A DNA stretch of 64,000 nt from Rhodopila globiformis (lineage in GTDB: Bacteria; Pseudomonadota; Alphaproteobacteria; Acetobacterales; Acetobacteraceae), in the NCBI RefSeq assembly GCF_002937115.1, contig NZ_NHRY01000250.1:18308-82307 (forward strand), read 5' to 3'. Both the position numbers and the translations under genes were made by a program. The notes beneath the pieces were generated by a model. It did no database searches. It saw only the letters and a program-made list of their open reading frames with translations, and was not told where the DNA came from. Below are positions 27,194 to 34,347 of this stretch, in pieces. Within the stretch, counting starts at the first letter, position 1, and each line of letters opens with the position of its first letter.

Positions 27194-27246
27194 ACTTGAC
27201 GCCACAAATGGTTCGCCCCCCTTCGGGTGCCACGGTCGGTTAGGAT
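27194..27246. mobile_element. 53-bp insertion in the DUF29 gene
   Basis: The insert is bounded by GGAT on the left (27190-27193) and ends in GGAT on the right (27243-27246). Removing 53 bp restores the DUF29 reading frame through MHDQDVDVL. It contains a small CCC-GGG hairpin but no clear terminal inverted repeats, so its class is unknown. Confidence 0.55.
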
Positions 27247-27310
27247 GTCGATGTCCTGTCCTGGTCCGAACCGCAGGCAGCCCTGCTGCGACGCGTCGCG
27301 GCCGGCGGGA

Positions 27311-27456
27311 GTAATAGGGGCAAAACCCCGGGCACGCATGTGCAGCATACGCTCGAAACTGGGACGACAGGCACGGAATTCCGCCATTTTTTTGGCATCC
27401 AACTGCGGAACGATATGGGCAATCACCAAATTCGCCCGGGGTTTTGCCCCTATTAC
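27311..27456. mobile_element. MITE: 146 bp, perfect 23-bp inverted ends, 8-bp target duplication
   Basis: The left end (27311-27333, beginning GTAATAGGGGCAAAACC) and the right end (27434-27456) are exact reverse complements over 23 bp. The flanks CGGCGGGA at 27303-27310 and 27457-27464 are identical, which is the signature of an 8-bp target-site duplication. The 100-bp interior has no coding capacity. The element lies within the DUF29 gene and breaks it. An IS family that makes 8-bp duplications and has matching ends would be its helper; none is visible in the window. Confidence 0.9.
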
Positions 27457-27928
27457 CGGCGGGATGGTCAACGACCTGATCGATTGGGAGAATGTTGCCT
27501 CGGCGGTCGAGAGCGTGGGCCAGTCTGAACGCCGCAGTCTGGCGGGCCATGTCAGGACCATTCTCGAACATTTCGCCAGGCTGGAAACCTCTCCGGCTGT
27601 CGCTCGGCGTGCCGGGTGGCAGGACACGGTATCACGCGCCCGGGCCGACATTCAGGATCTGCTGCAGAGCAGCCCGAGCCTGAGGCCGACGCTTGAGACA
27701 GCCGTCGCTGAGCAGTTGCCGCGGGCGCTGAAACTGGCCGCGTCTGCCCTGGCGCGCCACAGTGAGACGCCGTGCGTGCCGCTGGACGGGCTGCGATATG
27801 ACGTCAATCAGGTGGTCAACGACTGGTTTCCGCAACTCTGACGATCATGCCAGGCGACGCATGTCCCCGGCGAAGGCGGGAAACCCGCCATTTGCGCCTG
27901 ACGGTTTTGATGCCGCGGAAAGGCGTGG

Positions 27929-28207
27929 ATGGCGGCCCGGAACCTGTGCCCGGGCTTTTCCCGGGTAGCCACCCTGAGGCTGAGATGCCGGCCGCCCAAC
28001 GGTCAGTGTAAAGCATGCACACATCGGTACAAATACCGGCTCTATTACCGCCCCACCGGGGGACGGATCGTAGGTTTCGACAACGAACGAGGCAAAGGCG
28101 ACCACTTTCATCTTGGGGACGAGGAGTTCCCCTACGATTTCAAAATTCTTGACAAGTTACTGGGGGATTTCGAAATCCTCTCACATATGAGGGAAATCCC
28201 GAGATGA
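27929..28207 (+). CDS. TumE-like (DUF6516) toxin, probably N-terminally truncated
   Basis: From about residue 31 the product reads THRYKYRLYYRPTGGRIVGF, DNERGKGDHFH, then EEFPYDFKILDKLLGDF. This is the DUF6516/TumE toxin consensus (KYRL...GYDNERGKGDHRH...YxF...LxxDF). Full family members have an extra N-terminal strand region of about 40 residues, which is missing here. The upstream DNA instead resembles class B repeat text (AAGGCGTGGATGG). The gene overlaps the TumA-like antitoxin by 4 bp (ATGA). The toxin may be inactive or use an unusual start. Confidence 0.65.
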   Translation: MAARNLCPGFSRVATLRLRCRPPNGQCKACTHRYKYRLYYRPTGGRIVGFDNERGKGDHFHLGDEEFPYDFKILDKLLGDFEILSHMREIPR

Positions 28208-28599
28208 GCAAGTTGCTCTTTCGCATCGGTGGCCTGGGTATCCCCGACGACCTGCGCCTGCAATATGCGCTGGAACGAGCTGAACGCGGCGAGGATGCGG
28301 ACACGCATATCACGTTCACGGATGCCGGCGCGTTTTTCGGAATCATGACCGCCGCCCGCATGAGGCTGATGCAGTATATCCATGATCGCCGCACCGTCCC
28401 GAGCATACGCGCCCTCGCGGAAGGGCTTGAACGCAGCTACGCGAACATGCACCACGATGTGCAGGCCCTGCTGGATGCCGGCCTGCTGGAGCAACGGGGC
28501 ACCACGTTGATGGTAAGCTGGGACGGCGAGGATGACCCCAGCCAGGAAGAGTGTGGTGCTCCAGATCCCCACGCCGACACCGTGGTCAACCAGGTCTGA
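28204..28599 (+). CDS. TumA-like antitoxin with winged helix
   Basis: A 131-residue protein. The N-terminal half (FRIGGLGIPDDLRLQYALER, then ITFTDAGAFFGIMTAARMRL) precedes a winged helix-turn-helix (SIRALAEGLERSYANMHHDV, LLDAGLLEQRG). Proteins of this type accompany DUF6516 toxins as TumA antitoxins. The ATGA overlap with the toxin gene supports coupling. The last 25 residues are acidic and variable. Confidence 0.75.
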   Translation: MSKLLFRIGGLGIPDDLRLQYALERAERGEDADTHITFTDAGAFFGIMTAARMRLMQYIHDRRTVPSIRALAEGLERSYANMHHDVQALLDAGLLEQRGTTLMVSWDGEDDPSQEECGAPDPHADTVVNQV

Positions 28600-28770
28600 T
28601 GGCGATCAGCGACTTGACTGTTGCTGCCACCTGGCCGGGTCAACCCAAATCGATCATGCTCCGATCGTGACACGCAGGCATCGCCCAATGCGGGCGTCGC
28701 AAACCCGTGCCGCGACAAGTGGCCCGGACGATCCCCCGAACAAGTCGGGGGAAAGCCATGGCGGCGGAGA

Positions 28771-29556
28771 CTACCGCGCGAAGAACATCTCGGTCAGCAC
28801 GTAGTCGAACGCCAGGATCAGGATCGACGCGCTCACCACCGCCGAGGTGGTCGCCGACCCCACGCCCTGGGCGCCGCCCTTGCTGTTGTAGCCCTGGAAG
28901 CAGCCCATCAGCGCGATGATGAAGCCGAACACCGCCGCCTTCACCAGGCCCGACACCACGTCCTGGGTCTCGAGGAAGTTGATCGTGTTGATCAGGTAGG
29001 TCTCGGCGTTGAAGCCCAGCTTCAGGGTGGAGACGATGAAGCCGCCCAGCACGCCCAGGATGTCGGCTACCACGACCAGTGCCGGCAGGGCGATGACCCC
29101 GGCCAGCAGCCGCGGCGCCACCAGGTATTTCATCGGGTTTGTGGACAGGGTGGACAGTGCGTCGATCTGGTCGGTGACGCGCATGGTGCCGATCTCGGCG
29201 GCCATGGCGGCGCCAACGCGGCCGGCGACCATCAGGCCGGCCAGCACCGGCCCCAGTTCGCGGGTCATCGACAGCACCACCAGGTTGGCGACCGCGCCCT
29301 GGGCGGAGAACCGGGCGAACCCGGTATAGGATTGCAGCGCCAGCACCATGCCGGTGAACACTGCGGTCAGCGCCACCACCGGCAGGCTGAAATAGCCGAT
29401 GTCGAACAGCGAGCGGATGAACAGGCGCCAGTACAGCGGCGGGCGAAACAGGTGCGACAGCCCGTTCAGCGCGAACAGCGCCAGCGCGCCAGCCGCGCGG
29501 CTGACGGCGATGACCGGTCGGCCGATCGCGGCCAGGAAATCCAAGGTTGCAATCAC
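28771..29556 (-). CDS. mlaE: MlaE-type lipid ABC permease
   Basis: A 261-residue integral membrane permease of the MlaE family (intermembrane phospholipid transport). It has five to six hydrophobic segments and the family signature around LGPVLAGLMVAGRVGAAMAA with EIGTMRVTDQIDAL. It overlaps the end of alr by 4 bp (ATGA), so it is translationally coupled to a cell-wall gene rather than to mlaF, which is at 11900-12676. No mlaD or mlaC is adjacent. Confidence 0.92.
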   Translation of the reverse strand: MIATLDFLAAIGRPVIAVSRAAGALALFALNGLSHLFRPPLYWRLFIRSLFDIGYFSLPVVALTAVFTGMVLALQSYTGFARFSAQGAVANLVVLSMTRELGPVLAGLMVAGRVGAAMAAEIGTMRVTDQIDALSTLSTNPMKYLVAPRLLAGVIALPALVVVADILGVLGGFIVSTLKLGFNAETYLINTINFLETQDVVSGLVKAAVFGFIIALMGCFQGYNSKGGAQGVGSATTSAVVSASILILAFDYVLTEMFFAR

Positions 29557-30740
29557 GCTGTTCGATACACCCGTTGAAAGCGGCGGCCGAGGGATGTCAG
29601 CACCTCATACCCGTTCGTGCCGGCCGCGGCGGCGACATCATCGGGCGACAGATGCGGGCCAAGAACCTCCAGCCAGCAACCGGGTTGCACGGCGGGGTGG
29701 TCGGTCACGTCGAATGTGGTCAGGTCCATGGAGATGCGGCCTACCAGCGGAACGGGGGTGCCGTCAAAGCACGCCGATGCGCGACCGGACAGACTGCGGT
29801 GGTAGCCGTCGGCGTAGCCCAGCGCCGCGGTGGCGATTCGCGTCGGCCGCGCAGCGGTCCAGGTGGCGTTGTAGCCGACGGTGGCGCCGGCCGGCACCTG
29901 CCGCACGGCCAGCACCCGCACATGCAGGCGCACGACGCTCTGCATCGGATTCGGCCACCCGGGCGTCGGATTGATCCCGTACAGCGCCGCTCCCGGCCGG
30001 GCGAGGTCGGAGGCGAACTCCGACCCGAGGAAAATGCCTGAGGAATTCGCCAGGCTCAGCGGCGCCGGCGGCAGCATCGCCCGTGCCTCCGCCAGGCGTC
30101 GGCGTTGCAACTGGTTCAGTGGATCGTCCGCCACCTCGGAGGCGATCAGGTGCGACATCACATAGCGGATGGCCACCCCGTTGAGACGGCCCGGGTCGGC
30201 CGCCAGCGCCGCCATCGCCTCGGCATCCAGGCCCAGGCGGCTCATGCCGGTATCGACGTGCAGGATCGCCGGGTGAGGTCCCCGTCCCCTCGTCATGGCC
30301 GGGCGTGTCCCGGCCATCCGCCCCCCGCCGTTGACGCGCGGATGGCCGGGACAAGCCCGGCCATGACGAGGGGATGGGGCGCGCTCTGCGGCCACCCGCC
30401 GCCAGCGGTCGATGTCGTCCAGGGAGCACAGCACCGGCGTGAGGTCGTTGGCGACATACGTCGCCTCGGTGCCGGGGATCGGGCCATTCAGCACGGCGAT
30501 CATGGCGCCGGGCAGCAGGTCGCGGACCTCCAGCGCTTCCTCCAGGTAGGCCACGAAGAAGTGCCGGCAGCCGGCTTCATACAGCGCCGCGGCGACCGGG
30601 CGGGCGCCCAGGCCGTAGGCGTCCGCCTTGATCACGCCGGCGACGCGACCCGACGGATGCCGCGCCGCCAGCGACCGCCAGTTGGCAACGACCGCAGCCA
30701 GGTCGATGTCGAGAACGGCGTGCGCCGTGTCAGCCGGCAT
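29553..30740 (-). CDS. alr: Alanine racemase with a repeat-derived insert
   Basis: A 395-residue PLP enzyme that makes D-alanine for peptidoglycan. The PLP lysine is in VIKADAYGLG near the N-terminus, the HVDTGMSRLGL motif follows mid-protein, and the catalytic Tyr is in VGYNATW. The protein is roughly 30 residues longer than usual. The extra part lies between DDIDRWRRVAAERA and HPAILHVDTG and is encoded by a 100-bp palindromic class A repeat (30280-30379) that keeps the frame. The gene overlaps dnaB by 11 bp and mlaE by 4 bp. Confidence 0.93.
   Translation of the reverse strand: MPADTAHAVLDIDLAAVVANWRSLAARHPSGRVAGVIKADAYGLGARPVAAALYEAGCRHFFVAYLEEALEVRDLLPGAMIAVLNGPIPGTEATYVANDLTPVLCSLDDIDRWRRVAAERAPSPRHGRACPGHPRVNGGGRMAGTRPAMTRGRGPHPAILHVDTGMSRLGLDAEAMAALAADPGRLNGVAIRYVMSHLIASEVADDPLNQLQRRRLAEARAMLPPAPLSLANSSGIFLGSEFASDLARPGAALYGINPTPGWPNPMQSVVRLHVRVLAVRQVPAGATVGYNATWTAARPTRIATAALGYADGYHRSLSGRASACFDGTPVPLVGRISMDLTTFDVTDHPAVQPGCWLEVLGPHLSPDDVAAAAGTNGYEVLTSLGRRFQRVYRTA
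30280..30379. repeat. Class A palindromic repeat inside the alr coding sequence
   Basis: Arms of about 40 bp, containing CGTCATGGCCGGGCGTGTCC at the left and its near-complement at the right, surround a short centre. The outermost bases CCCCGTCCCCT and AGGGGATGGGG also pair. It is the same family as the intergenic copy at 48251-48340. It is open in the alr frame and adds about 33 residues rich in R, P, G and H. Confidence 0.9.
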
Positions 30741-32229
30741 AGTCTGTGTGGACGAGGTCGAGGTCGCCGAAGCGGGTGAACTCGCCCTCGAACAGCAGCG
30801 GGATCGTGCCGGTGGGCCCGTGGCGCTGCTTGGCGATGATCAGGTCCGCCCGGTTGTGCGCCTTCGACATGCGCTGCTGCCAGTCTTCCATTGCGGCGTT
30901 GAACTTCTCCGCGCTGCCCTCGAAGCCGACCTCCTTGGGCATCTTCTGTTCGAGGTAATACTCGTCGCGATAGACGAACATCACCGCGTCGGCGTCCTGC
31001 TCGATCGAGCCCGATTCGCGCAAGTCGGCAAGCTGCGGCCGCTTGTCCTCGCGGTTTTCCACCTGGCGGGAGAGCTGCGACAGGGCGATGACCGGCACCT
31101 CCATTTCCTTCGCCAGCGCCTTCAGGCCCTGGGTGATCATGCTGATTTCCAGCACGCGGTTCTCGGGCCTTGTGCCGGCGGCGGGGCGCATCAGTTGGAG
31201 GTAGTCCACCACCACCAGCGCCAAGCCCTTGGTCCGCTTCAGCCGGCGGCAGCGGGTGCGCAGCGCCGACATGGTGATCGCCGGCGTGTCGTCGATCTGG
31301 ATCGGCAGGGAGGCGATGTCCCGCGAGACCTGGACGAACTTGTCGAAGTCCTTCTGGCCGATGTCGCCGCGGCGGATGCGGTCGCCGGAGATGCGCGCTT
31401 CCTCGCTGAGCAGACGGGTGGCGAGCTGCTCGGCGCTCATTTCCAGCGAGAAGATGGCGACGCTGGCCTTGGGCATGCCGTTTGGATCTGCGGCCCGCCC
31501 CTCGGCCTGCAGCGCCTTGGCGGCGCCGAATGCGATCTTGGTCGCCAGGGCCGTCTTGCCCATGCCGGGGCGGCCGGCGAGGATGATCAGGTCCGACGGA
31601 TGCAGGCCGCCCATCTTGGTGTCAAGGTCGCGCAGTCCGGTGGTCAGGCCGGAGACGCCGCCGGGCTTGCGGAAGGCGCGCTCGGCGCCGAGGATCGCCT
31701 CGGTCAGCGCGCGCTCGAAGGCGACGAAGCCGCCGGTGCTGCCGCCCTCGGTGGCGAGCTGGAACAGCGCCTGCTCGGCCGCCTCGATCTGCTGCGGGGC
31801 GTCCAGCTCGGCGTCGGCGCCGAAGGCGTTGTTGACGACGGTCTCGCCGACGTCGATCAACTGGCGCCGCAGCCAGGCGTCGTGCACCGCGCGTCCGTAG
31901 TCGCCGGCATTGATGATGCCGACCATGGCGGTGAGCAGTTGCGTCAGGTAGGCGGTACCCCCGACTTCCTCGAGGATGCCGGCGTGTTCGAACTCGGCCT
32001 TCAGCGTTACCGCGTCGGCGAGTTGTCCAGCCTCCACCCGTCGCTGGATCGCCTGGAAGATCCGACCGTGGATCGGATCGGCGAAGTGCTCGGGCGCCAG
32101 GAATTCAGAGACCCGCTCGTAGGCCTTGTTGTTGGCGAGCAGGGCGCCGAGCAGCGCCTGTTCCGCCTGAAGGTTGGAGGGCGGGAGACGGTGGGAGAGG
32201 CCAAACAGGGGCGGGTCGATGGTGTTCAC
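30730..32229 (-). CDS. dnaB: Replicative DNA helicase
   Basis: A 499-residue hexameric helicase. The N-terminal domain (SNLQAEQALLGALLANNKAY) is followed by the RecA-like core with Walker A GRPGMGKTALA, Walker B VVVDYLQLM, and ALSQLSRQVENR plus DLRESGSIEQDAD near the end. No intein is visible. Two DnaA boxes stand 47 to 65 bp before the start. alr follows with an 11-bp overlap. Confidence 0.95.
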   Translation of the reverse strand: MNTIDPPLFGLSHRLPPSNLQAEQALLGALLANNKAYERVSEFLAPEHFADPIHGRIFQAIQRRVEAGQLADAVTLKAEFEHAGILEEVGGTAYLTQLLTAMVGIINAGDYGRAVHDAWLRRQLIDVGETVVNNAFGADAELDAPQQIEAAEQALFQLATEGGSTGGFVAFERALTEAILGAERAFRKPGGVSGLTTGLRDLDTKMGGLHPSDLIILAGRPGMGKTALATKIAFGAAKALQAEGRAADPNGMPKASVAIFSLEMSAEQLATRLLSEEARISGDRIRRGDIGQKDFDKFVQVSRDIASLPIQIDDTPAITMSALRTRCRRLKRTKGLALVVVDYLQLMRPAAGTRPENRVLEISMITQGLKALAKEMEVPVIALSQLSRQVENREDKRPQLADLRESGSIEQDADAVMFVYRDEYYLEQKMPKEVGFEGSAEKFNAAMEDWQQRMSKAHNRADLIIAKQRHGPTGTIPLLFEGEFTRFGDLDLVHTDYAG

Positions 32230-32275
32230 GCAGGCACATTAGCGCAGCCCGCGATCGTGTGCAGCGGCCTCGGCC

Positions 32276-32294
32276 TGTGGACAACTGTGGATAA
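32276..32294 (-). promoter_or_regulatory. Two adjacent DnaA boxes upstream of dnaB
   Basis: Read on the minus strand, TTATCCACA (32294-32286) is an exact consensus DnaA box and TTGTCCACA (32284-32276) differs by one base; they are spaced one base apart in the same orientation. They lie in the dnaB upstream region and could tie dnaB expression to DnaA. Confidence 0.6.
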
Positions 32295-32584
32295 CGGGGA
32301 GCAACGCGGGCGGAAAAACAAGCTGGAAAATGCTGGAATTCAGCCGCGGCGAGGTTCGCTTTTTGCCCTCCGCTCCCGGATCACAAGATACCGATAAGGC
32401 ACTCCTGCTGGGCGGGCCGCGGTTGCCGCCGGCACGTCAGACGCTTCCGCCGAATTCGTCCTGGCCCATGGCAACGACCAGGTCGCCGCCGCAGCCATGG
32501 CATGCGCGCTGTTTCGGATGATGGAGATCAAACCGATGGCTGGTGCCGGAGTGGCGGGGGTTTGGCCCGGCCGTCCCACACTTT

Positions 32585-32638
32585 CATGCAGGGTGGGTCG
32601 GCCGCGCCGGCCATGCAGGGTGGGCCGGCCGCACCGGC
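32585..32638. repeat. 27-bp tandem repeat, two copies
   Basis: Two consecutive 27-bp units starting CATGCAGGGTGGG differ at two positions. They lie in the roughly 550-bp space between dnaB and the MazF-like gene. Apart from the DnaA boxes I find no supported gene in that space. Confidence 0.75.
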
Positions 32639-32784
32639 CGGTGGCGAACTATCGCGGAGAACTATGAGCGATGCCGGACGTCGATTTCGTCGGCGGCAAG
32701 CGCGTCGTGTACCCGGTCTGCCAGGGCGGGGGCAGGATCATGCTCCGGCTGCAGGACAAGGCGCCCGTTACGGCATAACGCGAG

Positions 32785-33111
32785 CTATTCAAAAAGCGTG
32801 GCGACCCTGGCGAGCACTTCGAACACGACCTCATCCGGAACCGTTTCAAGGAGCCGGCCGCCGCGATCCTGCAAATCCAGTACGCGCGGCTGATCGCAGC
32901 GGACAACGCCGGTCGTCTGGGTGCCGGCCAGCGGCACAGCAAACCTGATCCGGCGCGCGAACTCACCGCCATTGGTGATTGGCAGGACGACGGGCAGCCG
33001 TGTTACCGCGTTGAATGCGTCGGGTGACACAATCAGTACTGGCCGGTGCCCGCGCCGTTCGCGACCGCACGTCGGCTCAAGCGCCACCATCCAGATTTCG
33101 CCGCGGTTCAC
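32785..33111 (-). CDS. MazF/ChpB-type mRNA interferase toxin
   Basis: A 108-residue PemK/MazF-fold endoribonuclease. It starts at GTG 33111 as VNRGEIWMVALEPTCGRERR, with the family's RGEIW motif and the conserved RPVLIVSPDAFN; TTGVVRCDQPRVLDL follows. An AGGAGGAAC ribosome site precedes this GTG. The start overlaps the antitoxin stop (GTGA). The upstream in-frame extension to 33147 lies inside the antitoxin gene and is not needed. Confidence 0.9.
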   Translation of the reverse strand: MNRGEIWMVALEPTCGRERRGHRPVLIVSPDAFNAVTRLPVVLPITNGGEFARRIRFAVPLAGTQTTGVVRCDQPRVLDLQDRGGRLLETVPDEVVFEVLARVATLFE

Positions 33112-33362
33112 AGTTCCTCCAGTCCTCTTGGAGGCGAATCCAGCCATTCGTCGTCTCGCGTATCCCGCGCATAATCGGAACCATCCAGAAGGGCCTGAAG
33201 CGTGTAGCGTGGCCGGGACGCCTTGATCTCGATGACGTCGCCGACGAGCGTGATCTCGACTTCCGATCCCGCGTGCAGGCGGGCTTGATCCAGCAGGGCG
33301 GGCGGCACCGGAAGCATGATCGATCCGCCTACCTTCCGCAACCGCGTGACGGACATGGGCAT
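33108..33362 (-). CDS. MazE/AbrB-type antitoxin
   Basis: An 84-residue antitoxin with an N-terminal SpoVT/AbrB swapped-hairpin domain (MSVTRLRKVGGSIMLPVPPA, then SEVEITLVGDVIEIKASRP) and an acidic C-terminal tail (DDEWLDSPPRGLEEL) that would mask the toxin. It is the first gene of the pair, coupled to the toxin by a 4-bp GTGA overlap. An AT-rich promoter/operator lies directly upstream. Confidence 0.85.
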   Translation of the reverse strand: MPMSVTRLRKVGGSIMLPVPPALLDQARLHAGSEVEITLVGDVIEIKASRPRYTLQALLDGSDYARDTRDDEWLDSPPRGLEEL

Positions 33363-33367
33363 CTCTC

Positions 33368-33390
33368 TAATTATACTTTTATATAACTAC
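33368..33390 (-). promoter_or_regulatory. Promoter/operator of the MazEF-like pair
   Basis: Read on the minus strand the segment holds AGTTATA and TATAATT around a 6-bp AT-rich centre, a near-perfect inverted repeat that includes a consensus -10 TATAAT. Such overlap of operator and -10 is usual for autoregulated TA operons. The local AT content contrasts sharply with the flanks. Confidence 0.55.
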
Positions 33391-33459
33391 CCGCGACCTT
33401 GATGTAAAGGGCCTGAGCCAAAATTACCGCTTCAATTGGCGCTCGAGCGCCCTTGCCCG

Positions 33460-33525
33460 ATAGGGGTCGGGAAGTTTCCTCCCCGCCCTCCGAACCGTGC
33501 TGGCGGATCACCCGCACACGGCTCT
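33460..33525 (-). ncRNA. Group II intron relic: domains V and VI
   Basis: On the minus strand the 34 nt at 33525-33492 read AGAGCCGTGTGCGG, a GTGA loop, then a complement ending GCACGGTTC. This is the length, stem order, AGC triad and GNRA-type tetraloop of group II intron domain V. A GC-rich hairpin with an A-rich interior follows, ending CCGACCCCTAT at 33460, as at intron 3' ends (domain VI). No reverse transcriptase or 5' domains are found upstream, so only the 3' end survives. Confidence 0.7.
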
Positions 33526-33610
33526 AGTTGCTGGTTTCCTCATCGGGAGTGTCTGGCTGCTGCATGAGCTTCTGAAAGGGTGACCCGTCCATGCTTTGCC
33601 GAGAACTACA

Positions 33611-33795
33611 GCAGACCGCAGGTCGGTTGGGACGCACAGGCGGCCTGTCTTCGCGGCCTGTCTTCACCGTCATGGCCCGGCTTGTCCGGGCCACCTGTCG
33701 CGGCATCGGTGCTTGAACAGGTGGCCCGGACAAGCCGGGCCATGACGCTGTCGGTGCACCGTCGCCCTGTCCCAACCTACCTGCGGTTTGCTGCA
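33611..33795. repeat. Nested palindrome: class C repeat inside family D arms
   Basis: The inner 33668-33747 is a class C hairpin nearly identical to 699-778. It is flanked by AGACCGCAGGTCGGTTGGGAC on the left (33609-33629) and GTCCCAACCTACCTGCGGTTT on the right, which are inverted relative to each other and belong to family D (also at 19915-19985). One repeat seems to have landed inside another. Confidence 0.75.
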
Positions 33796-33972
33796 GCAGG
33801 CGATCCCTGATGGCTTCCCTGACGCCGTTGCCCAGCGCCAACACCATGCAATTGATGCCGATCAAAAGCTTCGTCCACCACAGTTCGTGGGGCTCCCCAC
33901 CGGTGGCTTTCGTAACCCTCAGCAAGGTGCCCAGCAGCGGGACGACCACCGCTGGGACCTCATACGCAGCCG

Positions 33973-34149
33973 TCAGAGCAGCAGGACGATCGCCAATGCG
34001 ACCATTGCCCCGCCAAAGGCTGAATTTTCCGGCTTCGGCTTCGGGGTGTCCTTGCATACCCCAACACCAGGAAGCGCACCGCCGCCGACCTGGTCGAGTT
34101 CTGCCAAGCTAAGCGCTCGTGGTGACGAAATAACCTTTGATTGCATCAT
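33973..34149 (-). CDS. Double-glycine leader peptide (bacteriocin-like), 58 residues
   Basis: A small gene with a strong ribosome site (GGGAGAGG, 6-7 bases before the ATG at 34147-34149). The first 24 residues end ALSLAELDQVGGG, which fits the double-glycine leader consensus L-S-x2-E-L-x2-I/V-x-G-G at every key position; cleavage after the last Gly would release a 34-residue peptide. That peptide begins ALPGVGVCKDTPKPKPENS and ends in a hydrophobic helix (GGAMVALAIVLLL). Such leaders are cut by peptidase-C39 ABC exporters. A second frame opens at the stop (33976 downwards) with two hydrophobic stretches (VVVPLLGTLLRV, LLIGINCMVLAL) and could be an immunity protein, but it runs into repeat DNA. 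No exporter is in the window. Confidence 0.65.
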   Translation of the reverse strand: MMQSKVISSPRALSLAELDQVGGGALPGVGVCKDTPKPKPENSAFGGAMVALAIVLLL

Positions 34150-34207
34150 GTTGACCTCTCCCGGCGCTGGATGAAGGCATGCGCCGGTCGCTTTATTTCA
34201 AAGGCAA

Positions 34208-34219
34208 AGACGATCGTCT
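34208..34219. promoter_or_regulatory. 12-bp perfect palindrome upstream of the leader peptide gene
   Basis: AGACGATCGTCT is a perfect palindrome 59 bp before the peptide start; another ATCGTCT half-site occurs at about 34258-34264. Together they could be a regulator site for the peptide gene. No regulator is identified. Confidence 0.35.
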
Positions 34220-34347
34220 GTGGGCCGGGCCACATGGCTGCAGGGTGATTGCCAAACAATCGTCTCCCGACCGCTACCTATCATTCGCGCTTGGACATGA
34301 CGGTGACGGCGCGCGGTCGTCCTGTCTCAACCGATCTGTGGCCTGCT

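Larger units (their letters stand above)
27179..27841 (+). pseudogene. DUF29-family gene disrupted by two small insertions
   Basis: The gene starts ATG-CAT-GAC-CAG-GAT after an AAGGGG-type ribosome site, then is interrupted at 27194-27246 and again by a 146-bp MITE at 27311-27456. If both inserts and the duplicated flank are removed, one continuous frame results: MHDQDVDVLSWSEPQAALLR, RVAAGG, MVNDLIDWENVASAVESVGQ and onward to DWFPQL. This has the DUF29 features LDWENxAxEIE, SERR, the SPSLRP block and the Ala-rich final helix. DUF29 proteins are small, of unknown function and common in cyanobacteria and alphaproteobacteria. An in-frame internal start (ATG 27465) could still make the C-terminal 125 residues. 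Confidence 0.8.

Noticed and set aside
32310..32390. tRNA-like 3' end (a GGTTCG loop followed by CCTCCGCTCCCGGA)
   Set aside because: I could not build the acceptor, D and anticodon arms around it; the T-stem does not pair properly.
33524..34057. 177-codon minus-strand frame after and overlapping the leader peptide gene
   Set aside because: Its first part is out of frame with the peptide gene and its last part translates a palindromic repeat. Only the middle (from about 33976 to 33790) has protein-like hydrophobic character; it is mentioned as a possible immunity protein but not called.
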